Counted from the first letter of the stretch, positions 32,505 through 41,330 are shown. The stretch is DNA of 48,934 nucleotides from JASFWK01 sp050049355 (GCA_050049355.1 JASFWK010000006.1:1-48934), one strand, 5' to 3'. Program-made: numbers and translations. The notes: generated from the letters alone by a model not told the origin.

Positions 32505-33491
32505 ATGCCGACGAATCTTCCCCCAGAGTACTTCAAGATAGAAGAGCGGTATCGCACGGCCAGTTCCGCAGAGGAGAAGATCGCCTGTGTGGAGGAAATG
32601 CTCAGCGTCGTTCCCAAGCACAAGGGTACAGACAAGCTCAGAGGTGACCTTCGCAGACGGCTCTCAAAGCTGAAAGACACGGCAGAGAGCCGAAAGGAGG
32701 TCAGACGGCAAGTCTCCGTCTTCCACATCGAGAGAGAAGGCGCGGGGCAAGTGACGCTCGTCGGCCTTCCCAATGTGGGAAAATCCGCTCTGGTCACAGC
32801 TCTGACCAACGCGACGCCGGAGGTGGCTGACTATCCCTACACCACCTGGACGCCCACCCCTGGGATGATGCCTATGGAGAACATCCAGATCCAGTTGATC
32901 GATACTCCTCCCCTGAGCGAGGAGCATGTGGAGCCGGAGTTGCTGAACTTGATTCGAAGGTCGGACCTGATGTTGATAGTCGTGGATCTCCAGGCGTATC
33001 CTATCCACCAGCTTGAGGATACGCTGGCGATACTGGAGGAACACCGGATCGTGCCTCGTCGCCTGGCGGAGGGGCCTACTCAAGAAGGAGGTGTGACCTT
33101 CGTACCGCTCCTTGTAGTGGTCAATAAGAACGATGACGAGAGTTTAGATGAGGATTTCGAGGTATTTTGTGAGTTGCTCGGTGGAGATTGGCCCTTAGTC
33201 CCTGCCTCCGCCACGACAGGTCGCCACCTTGAGACGCTGAAGAAGGTCGTGTTCGAGCGGCTTGAAATCATCCGTGTCTATTCCCGACCTCCAGGGAGGG
33301 AGCCGGATCTCAGTGCACCATTTGTGTTGAAGAAGGAGAGCACCGTGGCGGAGTTTGCGGGGAAGGTGCACCGAGATTTCCTCGAGCAGCTGAAGACAGC
33401 TCGTGTCTGGGGCAGTGCGGCGTATGAGGGACAGATGGTGGGGCGGGATTACGTCCTTCAGGATGGTGATGTGGTGGAGCTGCGCATGTAG
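32505..33491 (+). CDS. Obg/DRG-like GTPase with TGS domain
   Basis: 328 residues from ATG 32505; the frame is open for 282 codons upstream, but that part is antisense to the Amt-like gene. A helical N-terminus (1-75) precedes the G domain: G1 GLPNVGKSAL (87-96), switch region YPYTTWTP (110-117), G3 as DTPP (133-136), G4 NKND (207-210), G5 PASATTG. In DRG/Obg proteins G3 is DxPG; here the Gly is Pro, so hydrolysis may be altered. A TGS domain (about 265-328, GRDYVLQDGDVVELRM) ends the protein, suggesting ribosome or ppGpp-related binding. The next gene starts 63 bases on. Confidence 0.85.
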   Translation: MPTNLPPEYFKIEERYRTASSAEEKIACVEEMLSVVPKHKGTDKLRGDLRRRLSKLKDTAESRKEVRRQVSVFHIEREGAGQVTLVGLPNVGKSALVTALTNATPEVADYPYTTWTPTPGMMPMENIQIQLIDTPPLSEEHVEPELLNLIRRSDLMLIVVDLQAYPIHQLEDTLAILEEHRIVPRRLAEGPTQEGGVTFVPLLVVVNKNDDESLDEDFEVFCELLGGDWPLVPASATTGRHLETLKKVVFERLEIIRVYSRPPGREPDLSAPFVLKKESTVAEFAGKVHRDFLEQLKTARVWGSAAYEGQMVGRDYVLQDGDVVELRM

Positions 33492-33554
33492 TCGCACTCT
33501 GCCATCGGTGGCTGGTGAACTCTCTCCTGTGATTGCTCGAAGGTGGTTTGTGAC

Positions 33555-34028
33555 ATGGAAGAGGAGACTCCGTGCCTTCTGGCTGATGGGATGTTGGGGC
33601 GGCTGGCCAAATGGCTGCGGCTGCTGGGCTATGACACCGCATACGAGAACGACGCCGACGATCTGCATCTGGCCCGCCGCGCCCGCGCCGAGGGCCGGGT
33701 GCTGCTGACCCGCGATCAGGAGCTGGCCGCCCGACCGGGCCTGCGCACACTGCTCATCGAATCGGAGGTGCTGGAGGAGCAGATGCAGCAGGTGCAGGAG
33801 GCGCTCGGTTCGCCGCCTGACCCAGCCCTGTCCCGCTGCAATGTCTGCAACGTGCAGCTGAAGGCAGCGACTCGCGAGGACGTGGCCGACCGGATTCCCC
33901 CCTATGTGCTGCGGACGCACGAGGAGTTTCGGATCTGCCCCAGCTGTGGCCACGTTTACTGGGCAGGTACCCATCTAGAGAGTATGCGTGAACAGTTGGG
34001 CGAGGTGGAGGGAGTTGATTTGGGGTAG
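33555..34028 (+). CDS. Mut7-C (PIN-like) domain protein with zinc ribbon
   Basis: 157 residues from ATG 33555 with AAGGTGG upstream (a GTG four codons earlier lies in that site). Begins with FLADGMLGRLAKWLR-type sequence (here LLADGMLGRLAKWLRLLGYD), followed by DADDLHLARRARAEGRVLLTRDQEL, the conserved acidic residues of Mut7-C, a PIN-like fold predicted to be an RNase. The end is a zinc ribbon, CNVC and CPSC, with RIPPYV between. Probably acts on RNA; target unknown. Co-transcribed with the TGS GTPase. Confidence 0.88.
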   Translation: MEEETPCLLADGMLGRLAKWLRLLGYDTAYENDADDLHLARRARAEGRVLLTRDQELAARPGLRTLLIESEVLEEQMQQVQEALGSPPDPALSRCNVCNVQLKAATREDVADRIPPYVLRTHEEFRICPSCGHVYWAGTHLESMREQLGEVEGVDLG

Positions 34029-34193
34029 GGCATATCTCGTCTTTGGTGGGTTCAGCTTGGCAGGATCAAGGTAGGAGCGACCCAGGCATCTCAAGCTCCT
34101 GCATTCTTAGTGATCGCTCCCAGCGTCTTGCCACCTTTGTGCAGTTTCCTAGTCCAGGGACAGTCTCCACCTGGTAGGGGAGCGCCAGGATAG

Positions 34194-36224
34194 ATGATCA
34201 TGGACCGACGCATCTTCCCCGATCTCCTGATTGCTCTGGTCGTCTTCTTGATCTGCCTGGGGATCTACGTGGGTACATTGGCTCCCGGCCTCTCCTATGC
34301 CAGTCCCGACGGAAACGAGTTGGCGACCGTCGCCTACACGCTCGATCTGGCTCACTCCACGGGTTACCCCCTCTACACCTGGCTCGGAAAGCTCTTCACC
34401 TTTCTACCGATCGGAGATGTGGCCTACCGCGTCAACCTGATGAGTGCTGCCTTGGGCGCCGCCGCTCCCTGCGCGCTCTATGTCATCTCGCGTCTGCTGA
34501 CCGGTAGCGGTGGGCGGGTCTGGCCCTCCTGTCTCTCCTCTGCTGTTGCCGCCTTGCTCTTCGGCCTCTCGCGCACCTTCTGGTCGCAGACAACCATCGC
34601 CGAGGTCTACGCTCCCAATGCCCTTATGATCACGCTGACCTTGGCAATGCTGTTGTGGTGGGCGCGAACGGAGGAGCGGGGTCGGGAACGCCGACTGGCG
34701 GAGGGGGTGTGGTGGCGAAGACTTCTCCCCACCAGGCGCTCGCTCGTGCTCCTCTTCGTTTTTGGTCTTTGCTTTGGCCTCTCGTTGGGCATGCATCTAT
34801 CTGACCTCGGATTCGCCCCTGCCTTTGCCCTCTTCATCCTGTTGGTGAGCCCCTGGACCGCGCTCGGTCCCCCTGGGATCGCCAGCGCCGGGGTGGGCTT
34901 CGTCCTGGGCTTGCTTCAGTTCCTCTGGCTGCCCTTGCGAGCTCACACCCTTGTTGACGCGCCCATGCGAGCCAACGCACCGACCACCCTGCGAGGCATC
35001 TATGCCTACACCCTGGGGGCGTTTCCCAACTTCAAGTTCGCTTTCCCAGTCACAGAGCTGCCGGGCCGGATTGTGGTCTATCTCTACTTCCTGGCCCAGC
35101 AGTTCGGCTTCGTCGGCATCCTGCTGGGGCTCTTTGGGATGTGGGTGCTCCTGCTTCGCCAACCTCGGCGTTTCTTCCTGCTCGCAGGCATGTACTTGGT
35201 CCACGTTTGGTTCTTCATCCAGTATCGGGCCTTTGACCTGGATGTCTTCTTCATCCCCGCTCACCTCGTGTATGCCCTCTTCATCGGCTGTGGGATCTGG
35301 TGGGTGCTTGATCGGGCGGCTCTCGTTCGGCGGAGGACGCTGCGGGCGGTGCTGACGGGCGCGGCGGCGCTGGCGCTGATCCTGGGCTTGATTGGTCAGA
35401 TTCGGGCGAACTGGGTGGCGAACGACCGCTCCGCAGATACGGCGATAGAGGACTTCTACGAAAACGTCTTCGCTCACCTGCCTCAAGACGCAGTTCTCTT
35501 GGGACGAGGTGGTGTGTTCGGCTATGATCTCTTCTACTACCGGCTGGTCTACGACGTCCGTCCCGATGTGTCGATCCCTGCACTGGAGCCGGGATCGTCC
35601 CCGCAGGATTTGGCAGGCCGAGAGGTCTACTCCACTCTCCCCGTTGACAGTCTTGAGGAGAATCGAGGCCCGTGGGCTCCTCCTGTGGGGTGGGTGGACC
35701 GACAGGATTGGACCGTGCCTGTGCTGCTGGGCGCCACCGGCCCTGGCCAGGATGGGCGGGGGCAGGGCTTGATCCTCTATCATGTCACCGATGAGCCCCC
35801 GCAGCTGGTGGTGGAGGATGCGCGCCCCCAGTACCGGATTGAGGAGCGGGTGGGAAGGCTCGTGCTGGCGGGGTATGACTTGGAGGCGAACCGAGTGCGG
35901 GCTGGTGGGATGGTTCACTTTACGCTCTACTGGCGCCTGACGAGCTCGCTGCGCGGGCTGATGGTGGGTACTGCCCTAGGGGGCGACGTGCTGGAGGTTC
36001 ACGAACCAGGGCTGGGGAATCTGCAGCGGTACCTGGAAGCCTTCCGTCCATCCGGGGAGGGTGTGTTGGTGGAAGAGTATCGTGTTGTCGTCCCACAGCT
36101 TATGGAACAGGGCAACCTCCCTCTGGAGGTGGTGACGGTGGCTGCCTTCGGTGTGGAGGGGGCGCAGGTGGTGGCCAGAATCCCGCTCCAGGAAGTGATC
36201 GTCGTTCCGGGAGTAGAGCGCTGA
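34194..36224 (+). CDS. DUF2723 membrane protein (protein O-mannosyltransferase-like fold)
   Basis: 676 residues. About ten membrane helices in the first 415 residues with the DUF2723 hallmarks: a luminal-side Asp early on (YASPDGNELATVAYTLDLAH), GYPLYTWLGKLF, and SRTFWSQTTIAEVYAPN. The family is related to GT-C glycosyltransferases that use lipid-linked sugars. After a basic loop, the C-terminal ~260 residues are soluble and beta-rich (VHFTLYWRLTS), probably outside the membrane. It is followed by an overlapping small gene (TGATG). Enzymatic activity is inferred from fold only. Confidence 0.82.
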   Translation: MIMDRRIFPDLLIALVVFLICLGIYVGTLAPGLSYASPDGNELATVAYTLDLAHSTGYPLYTWLGKLFTFLPIGDVAYRVNLMSAALGAAAPCALYVISRLLTGSGGRVWPSCLSSAVAALLFGLSRTFWSQTTIAEVYAPNALMITLTLAMLLWWARTEERGRERRLAEGVWWRRLLPTRRSLVLLFVFGLCFGLSLGMHLSDLGFAPAFALFILLVSPWTALGPPGIASAGVGFVLGLLQFLWLPLRAHTLVDAPMRANAPTTLRGIYAYTLGAFPNFKFAFPVTELPGRIVVYLYFLAQQFGFVGILLGLFGMWVLLLRQPRRFFLLAGMYLVHVWFFIQYRAFDLDVFFIPAHLVYALFIGCGIWWVLDRAALVRRRTLRAVLTGAAALALILGLIGQIRANWVANDRSADTAIEDFYENVFAHLPQDAVLLGRGGVFGYDLFYYRLVYDVRPDVSIPALEPGSSPQDLAGREVYSTLPVDSLEENRGPWAPPVGWVDRQDWTVPVLLGATGPGQDGRGQGLILYHVTDEPPQLVVEDARPQYRIEERVGRLVLAGYDLEANRVRAGGMVHFTLYWRLTSSLRGLMVGTALGGDVLEVHEPGLGNLQRYLEAFRPSGEGVLVEEYRVVVPQLMEQGNLPLEVVTVAAFGVEGAQVVARIPLQEVIVVPGVER

Positions 36225-36736
36225 TGGGATCGGAGGACGCTGAGGGAGTGTTGACTGAAATGGTTGCCGAGAGGGTAATGATCGGCGTGGGTGCGGCTCT
36301 CATCGCGGGGATGCTGCTGGCGGCGGCCTTCTCCCTGGGGGTCTACGTAGGAGAGCACGGCTGGACCTGGGAAGGCGTGTCGCTGGCTGGACCGGCGGGA
36401 CCTCCCGCCCTCCCCGGTCGCCCCGGTGGTCCAGCGCCGCCGGGACAGGGATTCCCTCCTGGCCCGCTGGGCGATCTCCAGCTGCCGCCCGATGTGGTGG
36501 GATTGGTCCGTGCGCTGGAGGATGGCTCACTCAGGGTCGCCACGCGCGACGGTCCCCGCTCCGTTGCAGTGAACGAGCGCACTCGAGTGCGTGTGGGCAG
36601 CGAGGAAGTCGCGGACGTGACTGCTCTGCAGCCAGGTACCTTGATAGCTGTGTTCGGTCATTTGGGGGACGAGGGCCGGACGTTAGTGGCAGATGTAGTG
36701 GTGATCCTGGATCATCGCCCCGGCGCCGGAGAGTGA
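36224..36736 (+). CDS. Membrane-anchored DUF5666-like protein
   Basis: 170 residues. One N-terminal membrane helix (about residues 17-42), then a Pro/Gly-rich stretch (GPAGPPALPGRPGGPAPPGQ) as a flexible spacer, and a C-terminal beta-barrel-like domain (VRALEDGSLRVATRDG ... TALQPGTLIAVFGHL) resembling DUF5666. The ATG overlaps the stop of the DUF2723 gene by one base, so the two are co-translated. Probably extracytoplasmic. Function unknown. Confidence 0.72.
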   Translation: MGSEDAEGVLTEMVAERVMIGVGAALIAGMLLAAAFSLGVYVGEHGWTWEGVSLAGPAGPPALPGRPGGPAPPGQGFPPGPLGDLQLPPDVVGLVRALEDGSLRVATRDGPRSVAVNERTRVRVGSEEVADVTALQPGTLIAVFGHLGDEGRTLVADVVVILDHRPGAGE

Positions 36737-36746
36737 GGGCGGACCA

Positions 36747-37721
36747 TCAGTCGGCTGCCCAAAGGCGAACGCGGTCCTTGAGTTGGCTGCTTGCCTCTTC
36801 TCTTGCCTCCAGCCAGTCCAGGTGGCCGACGACTTCAGAAATGGCCAGGAACCGGTTGATGGGATCGAGGTGGGGAAAGAGCTCCAGGGTGAGTTCGTAG
36901 GCCGTGTGCTCTTCCTCCCCCAGCGCCTCTAGTATCTGCTGGGCGCGCTGTTCGTGGAAAGCCAACCGGCTGGCGACCAACTCTCTAGGGTCGGTGATGG
37001 GTGGACCATGGGCCGGCAGCGCCACGTCTAGCGGCAGCTGTGTCATTCGCTCTAGCTGGGCGATATACTGCACCAGTCGCTGTGGGCGCTCCGTCCCGCC
37101 TTCCGGCGGCGGCTCGACGATGGGGTTTGATGAGATATCCCGTAGCAAGTGATCGCTGGAAAGCAGGGTTGACCGATCAGGTTGATACAGGCAGACTAGA
37201 CCTCCGCTGTGGCCGGGGGTGTGCAATACCTCCCAATCCTCGTCTCCCAGCCGAACGGTCATCCCATCTTCAAGCGGCGTGTCGGGCCGAACGGCTTGGG
37301 CGAACCGACCGTACCCTCGGCGGGCTCGATCGATCTGCACCATGACGTCCAGCGGCATCCCGGCCTCCAGCATCAGCATTGAGTAGAAGGCCAGCCGCTG
37401 GGCTCGTTCTTCGATGTAGTCGGCCAGCTCGTCGAAGTTGGATGGATGGGTCAGTACCTCTGCGCCAGAGGCCTCCACCAATTCCGCTGCCAGTCCGCAG
37501 TGGTCGCTGTGCCGATGAGTGAGGATGATCCGTCCCAGATCGGACGAGTGGTAGCCCAGCGTGGCCAACCCTTCCCGCAGCGCTCTCCTTGCCGGATCCC
37601 AATGCGGGCCAGTGTCTACCAGCGTGAGCGAATCGCCCTCAGCCAGGTAGAGGTTGACTGGGCCGACGGCGAAGGGGGTTGGAACGGTTATGCGGCGGAG
37701 ATAGGACGGGAGGTCACTCAT
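36747..37721 (-). CDS. MBL-fold metallo-hydrolase with C-terminal winged helix
   Basis: 324 residues. Zinc motif THRHSDHCG (HxHxDH) about residue 70, then GHSGG and SSDHLL as later ligands, typical of glyoxalase II/LACTB2-type hydrolases. The last ~70 residues (ILEALGEEEHTAYELTLELFPH) form a winged helix found in LACTB2-like proteins. The start lies inside the end of the MaoC gene (8-base overlap), so it is translated from the same mRNA. Substrate unknown; a thioester or RNA is possible. Confidence 0.85.
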   Translation of the reverse strand: MSDLPSYLRRITVPTPFAVGPVNLYLAEGDSLTLVDTGPHWDPARRALREGLATLGYHSSDLGRIILTHRHSDHCGLAAELVEASGAEVLTHPSNFDELADYIEERAQRLAFYSMLMLEAGMPLDVMVQIDRARRGYGRFAQAVRPDTPLEDGMTVRLGDEDWEVLHTPGHSGGLVCLYQPDRSTLLSSDHLLRDISSNPIVEPPPEGGTERPQRLVQYIAQLERMTQLPLDVALPAHGPPITDPRELVASRLAFHEQRAQQILEALGEEEHTAYELTLELFPHLDPINRFLAISEVVGHLDWLEAREEASSQLKDRVRLWAAD

Positions 37722-38199
37722 CCTCTCCGCCTTCGTCTGCGGCTCGGCCGCGCACCAACACGTTCCACTTCCCCTTCTGTACCACCTCGTCGTTTTGGTT
37801 GAGTAGGGTCAGGGAGAAGATGACGAAGCCGCCGCCCAGGCGTGACATCTCTTTTTTCCGACTCACCTCCGCCTGCACCCGCACTGTATCGCCGATGCGG
37901 ATGGGGCCGCGGAACTTCCAATCGATTGCGGTCAGCGCCTCCACTGTGCCCTCCAGGAAGCCGGTGCGCCAAGCCAGACCGCTCGCCACTGCAATTCCCA
38001 GGGGGCCATGCGCTACGCGTTCGCCGAAGCGAGTCCCTTTGGCGTATTCTGCGTCGGTATGGAGTGGGTTGTAATCCCCCGAGAGACCTGCGAAGGCGAC
38101 GATGTCCGCCTCGGTGATAGTGCGGGCGGGACTTTCGATCGCGTCGCCAATCTCAAACTCCTCAAACGTGAGTCCTCGCGGTTGGCGTCTCTCAGCCAT
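37714..38199 (-). CDS. MaoC-like (R)-hydratase
   Basis: 161 residues from ATG 38199 with AGGAGGA upstream. Hot-dog fold with the hydratase-2 motif: ITEADIVAFAGLSGDYNPLHTDAEYA followed by FGERVAHGPLG, carrying the Asp and His that add water to trans-2-enoyl-CoA. The conserved strand RIGDTVRVQAEVSRKK is present. It may act on short enoyl-CoA or related esters. Its stop overlaps the MBL hydrolase start, so the hydratase and hydrolase may work on linked CoA intermediates. A promoter lies at 38237-38265. Confidence 0.88.
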   Translation of the reverse strand: MAERRQPRGLTFEEFEIGDAIESPARTITEADIVAFAGLSGDYNPLHTDAEYAKGTRFGERVAHGPLGIAVASGLAWRTGFLEGTVEALTAIDWKFRGPIRIGDTVRVQAEVSRKKEMSRLGGGFVIFSLTLLNQNDEVVQKGKWNVLVRGRAADEGGEDE

Positions 38200-38236
38200 G
38201 GTGTCCTCCTGCGTTGGGTTACTGCCAGCTGTGGCA

Positions 38237-38265
38237 ATTGTATCACCACCTCGGTGTTGGGACAA
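38237..38265 (-). promoter_or_regulatory. Promoter of maoC-MBL
   Basis: Minus strand: -35 TTGTCC (38265-38260), 17-base spacer, -10 TACAAT (38242-38237); predicted leader about 30 bases with a good ribosome site. Back-to-back with the promoter at 38376. Confidence 0.6.
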
Positions 38266-38375
38266 ACTGGCACTGCAGCGTTGCCTCTCACAGGAGAGCC
38301 AGCAGGTCGCTTCTACCATGCCGCGCGGTCCTTGGAGGGCAGAGGGAAAGCCCTGGGCCGAGTCACGGCGTCGTA

Positions 38376-38404
38376 TTGGCGTTCGCCGGCGGATGAAATA
38401 TAAT
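38376..38404 (+). promoter_or_regulatory. Promoter of the DUF362 gene
   Basis: -35 TTGGCG (38376-38381), 17-base spacer, perfect -10 TATAAT (38399-38404); predicted start near 38411, leader about 65 bases. Confidence 0.7.
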
Positions 38405-38475
38405 GGTACCTGGAGTGACTGATGCAGGGGCGGCGGATCTGTCGCCCCTGTAGTTGCCTGGAAAGGAGGACGACC

Positions 38476-39603
38476 ATGGAAAGCGTCGTCTACTTCGGTA
38501 CGGCGCGAGCTACGCGCTGGGACTATGAGCATAGCCTGGTGGCTCGGCTAGAACGGCTGCTCGTGCGGCTGGAGCTGGGGAGTCGAATTGAAAAGGGGGA
38601 CTACGTTGCCATAAAGACCCACTTCGGCTCTCGCGGAGCCCATCGCATTGTCCGGCCCATCTTCCTGCGCAAGGTAGTGGATGGAGTGAAGGACGCGGGT
38701 GGCAAGCCCTTCATCTGCGACACCGTCCGCATCAGCGGGTTGGACTACCTGGAGATTGCCAACCAGAACGGGATCAATCCCCAAACGATGGGGTGTCCGG
38801 TGGTGCTGGCGGACGGGCTCTTCGGTTGCGACAGTGTGGAGGTGGAGGCTGGCTCGATCTTGGGATCGGTACGAGTGGCCTCCGCCATCTATGACGCGCC
38901 GGCCATGATCGTCGTCTCTCACTGCAAGGGGCATGTAGGTGCCGGGTACGGTGGAGCGATCAAGAACCTGGCCATGGGAGGTGTGGCCGGGCGCCATCGG
39001 AGCGGGGAATGGCGTCAGGCCCGTGGGCACCTGCACGCTGCCAGCGCTGAGTCGACGCTGGAACGCCATCCTGAGCTCTGCACTCTCTGCCTGCAGTGCC
39101 TCCACGTCTGTCCAACGGAGGCGATCGCTCAGGAGGGAGAGAGCTTGGCAGTGGATGAAGATAGCTGCTGGCGGTGCGGGCGCTGCGAGCGGGTATGTTC
39201 GGAGGGAGCAATCGAACTCCAGAAACGGGGCGAGGACGAGTTTCAGGCCGCGCTGGCCGAGGGGGCTCAGGCGGTTCTCTCTACTTTCGATGCACGCAAA
39301 CTGGTCTATCTAAACTTCGCTGTGGAGGTCCAGCCCGAGTGCGACTGCATGCCGATGGCCGATACGCCGCTTGTGCAGGATCAGGGCATCTTCGCTGGCG
39401 AGGATATTGTGGCAGTGGAACAGGCCACGCTGGATCGGATCAACGGAGCGGTGCCGCTGCCGGAGTCAGGTGCCGCCGATCGGGGCATCGCGCATGGTCA
39501 GCGGATTCTGCCCGAGACGCTGGGTGTGGATGGCCAGCCCCACGTGGAAGCCGCTGCCAGGCTAGGATTGGGAAGCCAGGAGTACAGGTTGGTGGAGGTG
39601 TAA
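38476..39603 (+). CDS. DUF362 protein with two 4Fe-4S ferredoxin motifs
   Basis: 375 residues from ATG 38476, preceded by AAAGGAGG six bases upstream. The first ~200 residues match DUF362 (KGDYVAIKTHFG, VVSHCKGHVGAGYGGAIKNLAMG), a domain of unknown activity. Two ferredoxin-type cluster motifs follow: CTLCLQCLHVCPTEA and CWRCGRCERVCSEGA. The C-terminus is again DUF362-like with acidic and Cys residues (ECDCMPMAD). Probably a cytoplasmic redox or electron-transfer protein. The PDZ-radical SAM gene follows after 100 bases with its own promoter. Confidence 0.88.
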   Translation: MESVVYFGTARATRWDYEHSLVARLERLLVRLELGSRIEKGDYVAIKTHFGSRGAHRIVRPIFLRKVVDGVKDAGGKPFICDTVRISGLDYLEIANQNGINPQTMGCPVVLADGLFGCDSVEVEAGSILGSVRVASAIYDAPAMIVVSHCKGHVGAGYGGAIKNLAMGGVAGRHRSGEWRQARGHLHAASAESTLERHPELCTLCLQCLHVCPTEAIAQEGESLAVDEDSCWRCGRCERVCSEGAIELQKRGEDEFQAALAEGAQAVLSTFDARKLVYLNFAVEVQPECDCMPMADTPLVQDQGIFAGEDIVAVEQATLDRINGAVPLPESGAADRGIAHGQRILPETLGVDGQPHVEAAARLGLGSQEYRLVEV

Positions 39604-39668
39604 GGCGAAACCGATTGGCTGCCGAACCCATTCTCCTGTGCCTCCTCGCTGTGCCGGGTGACGCAATC

Positions 39669-39697
39669 TTGCGTAAACTGAGGGGGTGCATTACAAT
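39669..39697 (+). promoter_or_regulatory. Promoter of the PDZ-radical SAM gene, leaderless
   Basis: -35 TTGCGT (39669-39674), 17-base spacer, -10 TACAAT (39692-39697), then six bases to the ATG at 39704. The predicted mRNA starts on the ATG. Confidence 0.72.
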
Positions 39698-39703
39698 CAG
39701 ACT

Positions 39704-40987
39704 ATGGGCGGGCGAATCTCCAACGTCGAGCGGGGTAGCGTCGCAGCGAGAGCTGGGCTGCGGCCAGGCGATATCCTTGTCTCCATAGATGGCCACTCTC
39801 TCCGTGACGTGATCGACATTCAGTTCTACGGGGCGGAGGAATCCTTCCTTCTGCGAGTTCGTCGAGGGGGTGAGGAGCGCACCGTCCGCATCCAGAGAAG
39901 GTATAACGAACCGCTGGGTGTGGGATTCGATGGTCCTCTCTTTGACACCGGCATCCGCCGTTGTCACAATGACTGCGAGTTCTGCTTCGTGACACAGATG
40001 CCTCCGGGGCTGCGCCGATCCCTCTATGTCAAGGATGATGACTATCGCCACTCCTTTCTCTTCGGAAACTACATCACGCTGACCAATCTGACCGAAGAGG
40101 ATTGGGACCGCATCGGCGAACAGCACTTGAGCCCCCTCTACGTCTCGGTCCATGCCACCGAGGCCGATCTGCGTGGCCGGATGCTGCACAATTCGGACGC
40201 GCCGGACCTGATGGGACAGCTTCGCCGCCTGGCCGGAATGGGGATTGGGGTCCATACCCAGATCGTGTTGGTGCCGGGCCTCAACGACGGTCTGTACCTG
40301 GATCGCTCTATCGGCGACTTGGCGGATCTCCACCCGGCGGTACGCTCGATCAGCGTCGTGCCGGTCGGGCTGACGAAGTTCCATCGCGGCGGCTGCCGCT
40401 TGCACACGCTGGAGGAGGCGCGGGGGGTCTTCGAACAGGTGACTGACTGGCAGGAACGCCTGCGTGTCGGGCTCGGCGTCAGCTTCGTCTACCTATCCGA
40501 CGAATGGTATCTCCGACTGGGCGCGGGGGTCCCGCCGCAGGATGCCTACGACGGCTTGGATCTGACGGAGAACGGGGTAGGGCTGACACGGCGGTTTCTG
40601 GATGATTGGCTGGGTTGGGGGATACTGCGAGGGACGCAGAGCAGTTTCCAGGGCTCATACACGCTGGTGACGGGCGAGTTGTTCGCGCCGGTCCTTCGTC
40701 AGGTGTCAGCAGGGCTCGCGAATGTCGAAGTTCTCTCCATCGCAAACCACTTCTTCGGTGAGACGGTGACCGTGGCGGGGCTCTTGACGGGGCAGGACGT
40801 GATTGAGCAACTGCGAGGCTGGTCTCTGGGCGAGCGTGTGGTCCTCCCGGCGGCGATGTTCGGCGGACCGCAGGGGCAGTCGGTGGATGAGGTGGGACCG
40901 AAGGACATTGGCGAGGCACTGGAGCGGGATGTCATAGTGGCACACACCCTCGGGGGCCTGCTCGCCCAAGTCGAGCGTGACACGTAG
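39704..40987 (+). CDS. PDZ-radical SAM-DUF512 protein
   Basis: 427 residues from ATG 39704, fixed by the promoter 6 bases upstream; an earlier frame start at 39686 lies inside the promoter. A PDZ domain (1-65, GSVAARAGLRPGDILVSIDG) is followed by a radical SAM core with CHNDCEFC (CxxxCxxC for the 4Fe-4S cluster) and then DUF512 (VLSIANHFFGETVTVAGLLTG). This three-part order is conserved in many bacteria, but its function is not known. Cytoplasmic by sequence. Confidence 0.9.
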   Translation: MGGRISNVERGSVAARAGLRPGDILVSIDGHSLRDVIDIQFYGAEESFLLRVRRGGEERTVRIQRRYNEPLGVGFDGPLFDTGIRRCHNDCEFCFVTQMPPGLRRSLYVKDDDYRHSFLFGNYITLTNLTEEDWDRIGEQHLSPLYVSVHATEADLRGRMLHNSDAPDLMGQLRRLAGMGIGVHTQIVLVPGLNDGLYLDRSIGDLADLHPAVRSISVVPVGLTKFHRGGCRLHTLEEARGVFEQVTDWQERLRVGLGVSFVYLSDEWYLRLGAGVPPQDAYDGLDLTENGVGLTRRFLDDWLGWGILRGTQSSFQGSYTLVTGELFAPVLRQVSAGLANVEVLSIANHFFGETVTVAGLLTGQDVIEQLRGWSLGERVVLPAAMFGGPQGQSVDEVGPKDIGEALERDVIVAHTLGGLLAQVERDT

Positions 40988-41015
40988 AGGAGCAGTCGCT
41001 CGCATAGGCCGATGC

Positions 41016-41043
41016 TTGACGATTCACAGCTGGGCCGTATAAT
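41016..41043 (+). promoter_or_regulatory. Promoter of the glmS ribozyme-glmS transcript
   Basis: -35 TTGACG (41016-41021), 16-base spacer, perfect -10 TATAAT (41038-41043). The predicted start near 41050 is ~70 bases before the ribozyme cleavage site and ~327 before the glmS ATG. Confidence 0.75.
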
Positions 41044-41119
41044 CCACAGTCCCTGTATTTGTGCATTTGGAATAGGGAGGAGGTGATGCTGAGCGTCTGA
41101 AGGACTCATAGGGGAAGAC

Positions 41120-41330
41120 AGCGCTTGGCCCAGACCGATAGAGAGCAGGTTTGGGTGACGAGGAGGAGGTTCCCCGCCGCTAGGCGGGTGCTAACCGGGC
41201 TCAGAACCGGGAAAATCGAATCAGATCGGCGGATGCCTCCGGGGTATGCCACTCCCCCCATATCTTCCCCTCCTGGATGAAAGTAGGCTCGGACAAAGTC
41301 GAGGGGCAACCCTCGGATCAAAGGGGCCTG
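41120..41330 (+). ncRNA. glmS ribozyme (glucosamine-6-phosphate riboswitch)
   Basis: Self-cleaving RNA that uses glucosamine-6-phosphate as cofactor. The cleavage site should be between A41120 and G41121 (GCGC). P1 forms from CCCAGACC (41129-41136) and GGTTTGGG (41148-41155), followed by the conserved TGACGAGG. P2 pairs GGAGG (41165-41169) with CCTCC (41236-41240). The core ATCGGCGGATGCCTCC is nearly identical to known glmS ribozymes, with an extra P2a hairpin CCCGCC/GGCGGG (41173-41188). P4 contains GAGGG-GCAA-CCCTC (41301-41314) flanked by GGACAAAG and GGATCAAAG. The 3' edge is approximate. It lies in the leader of glmS, as expected. Confidence 0.93.
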
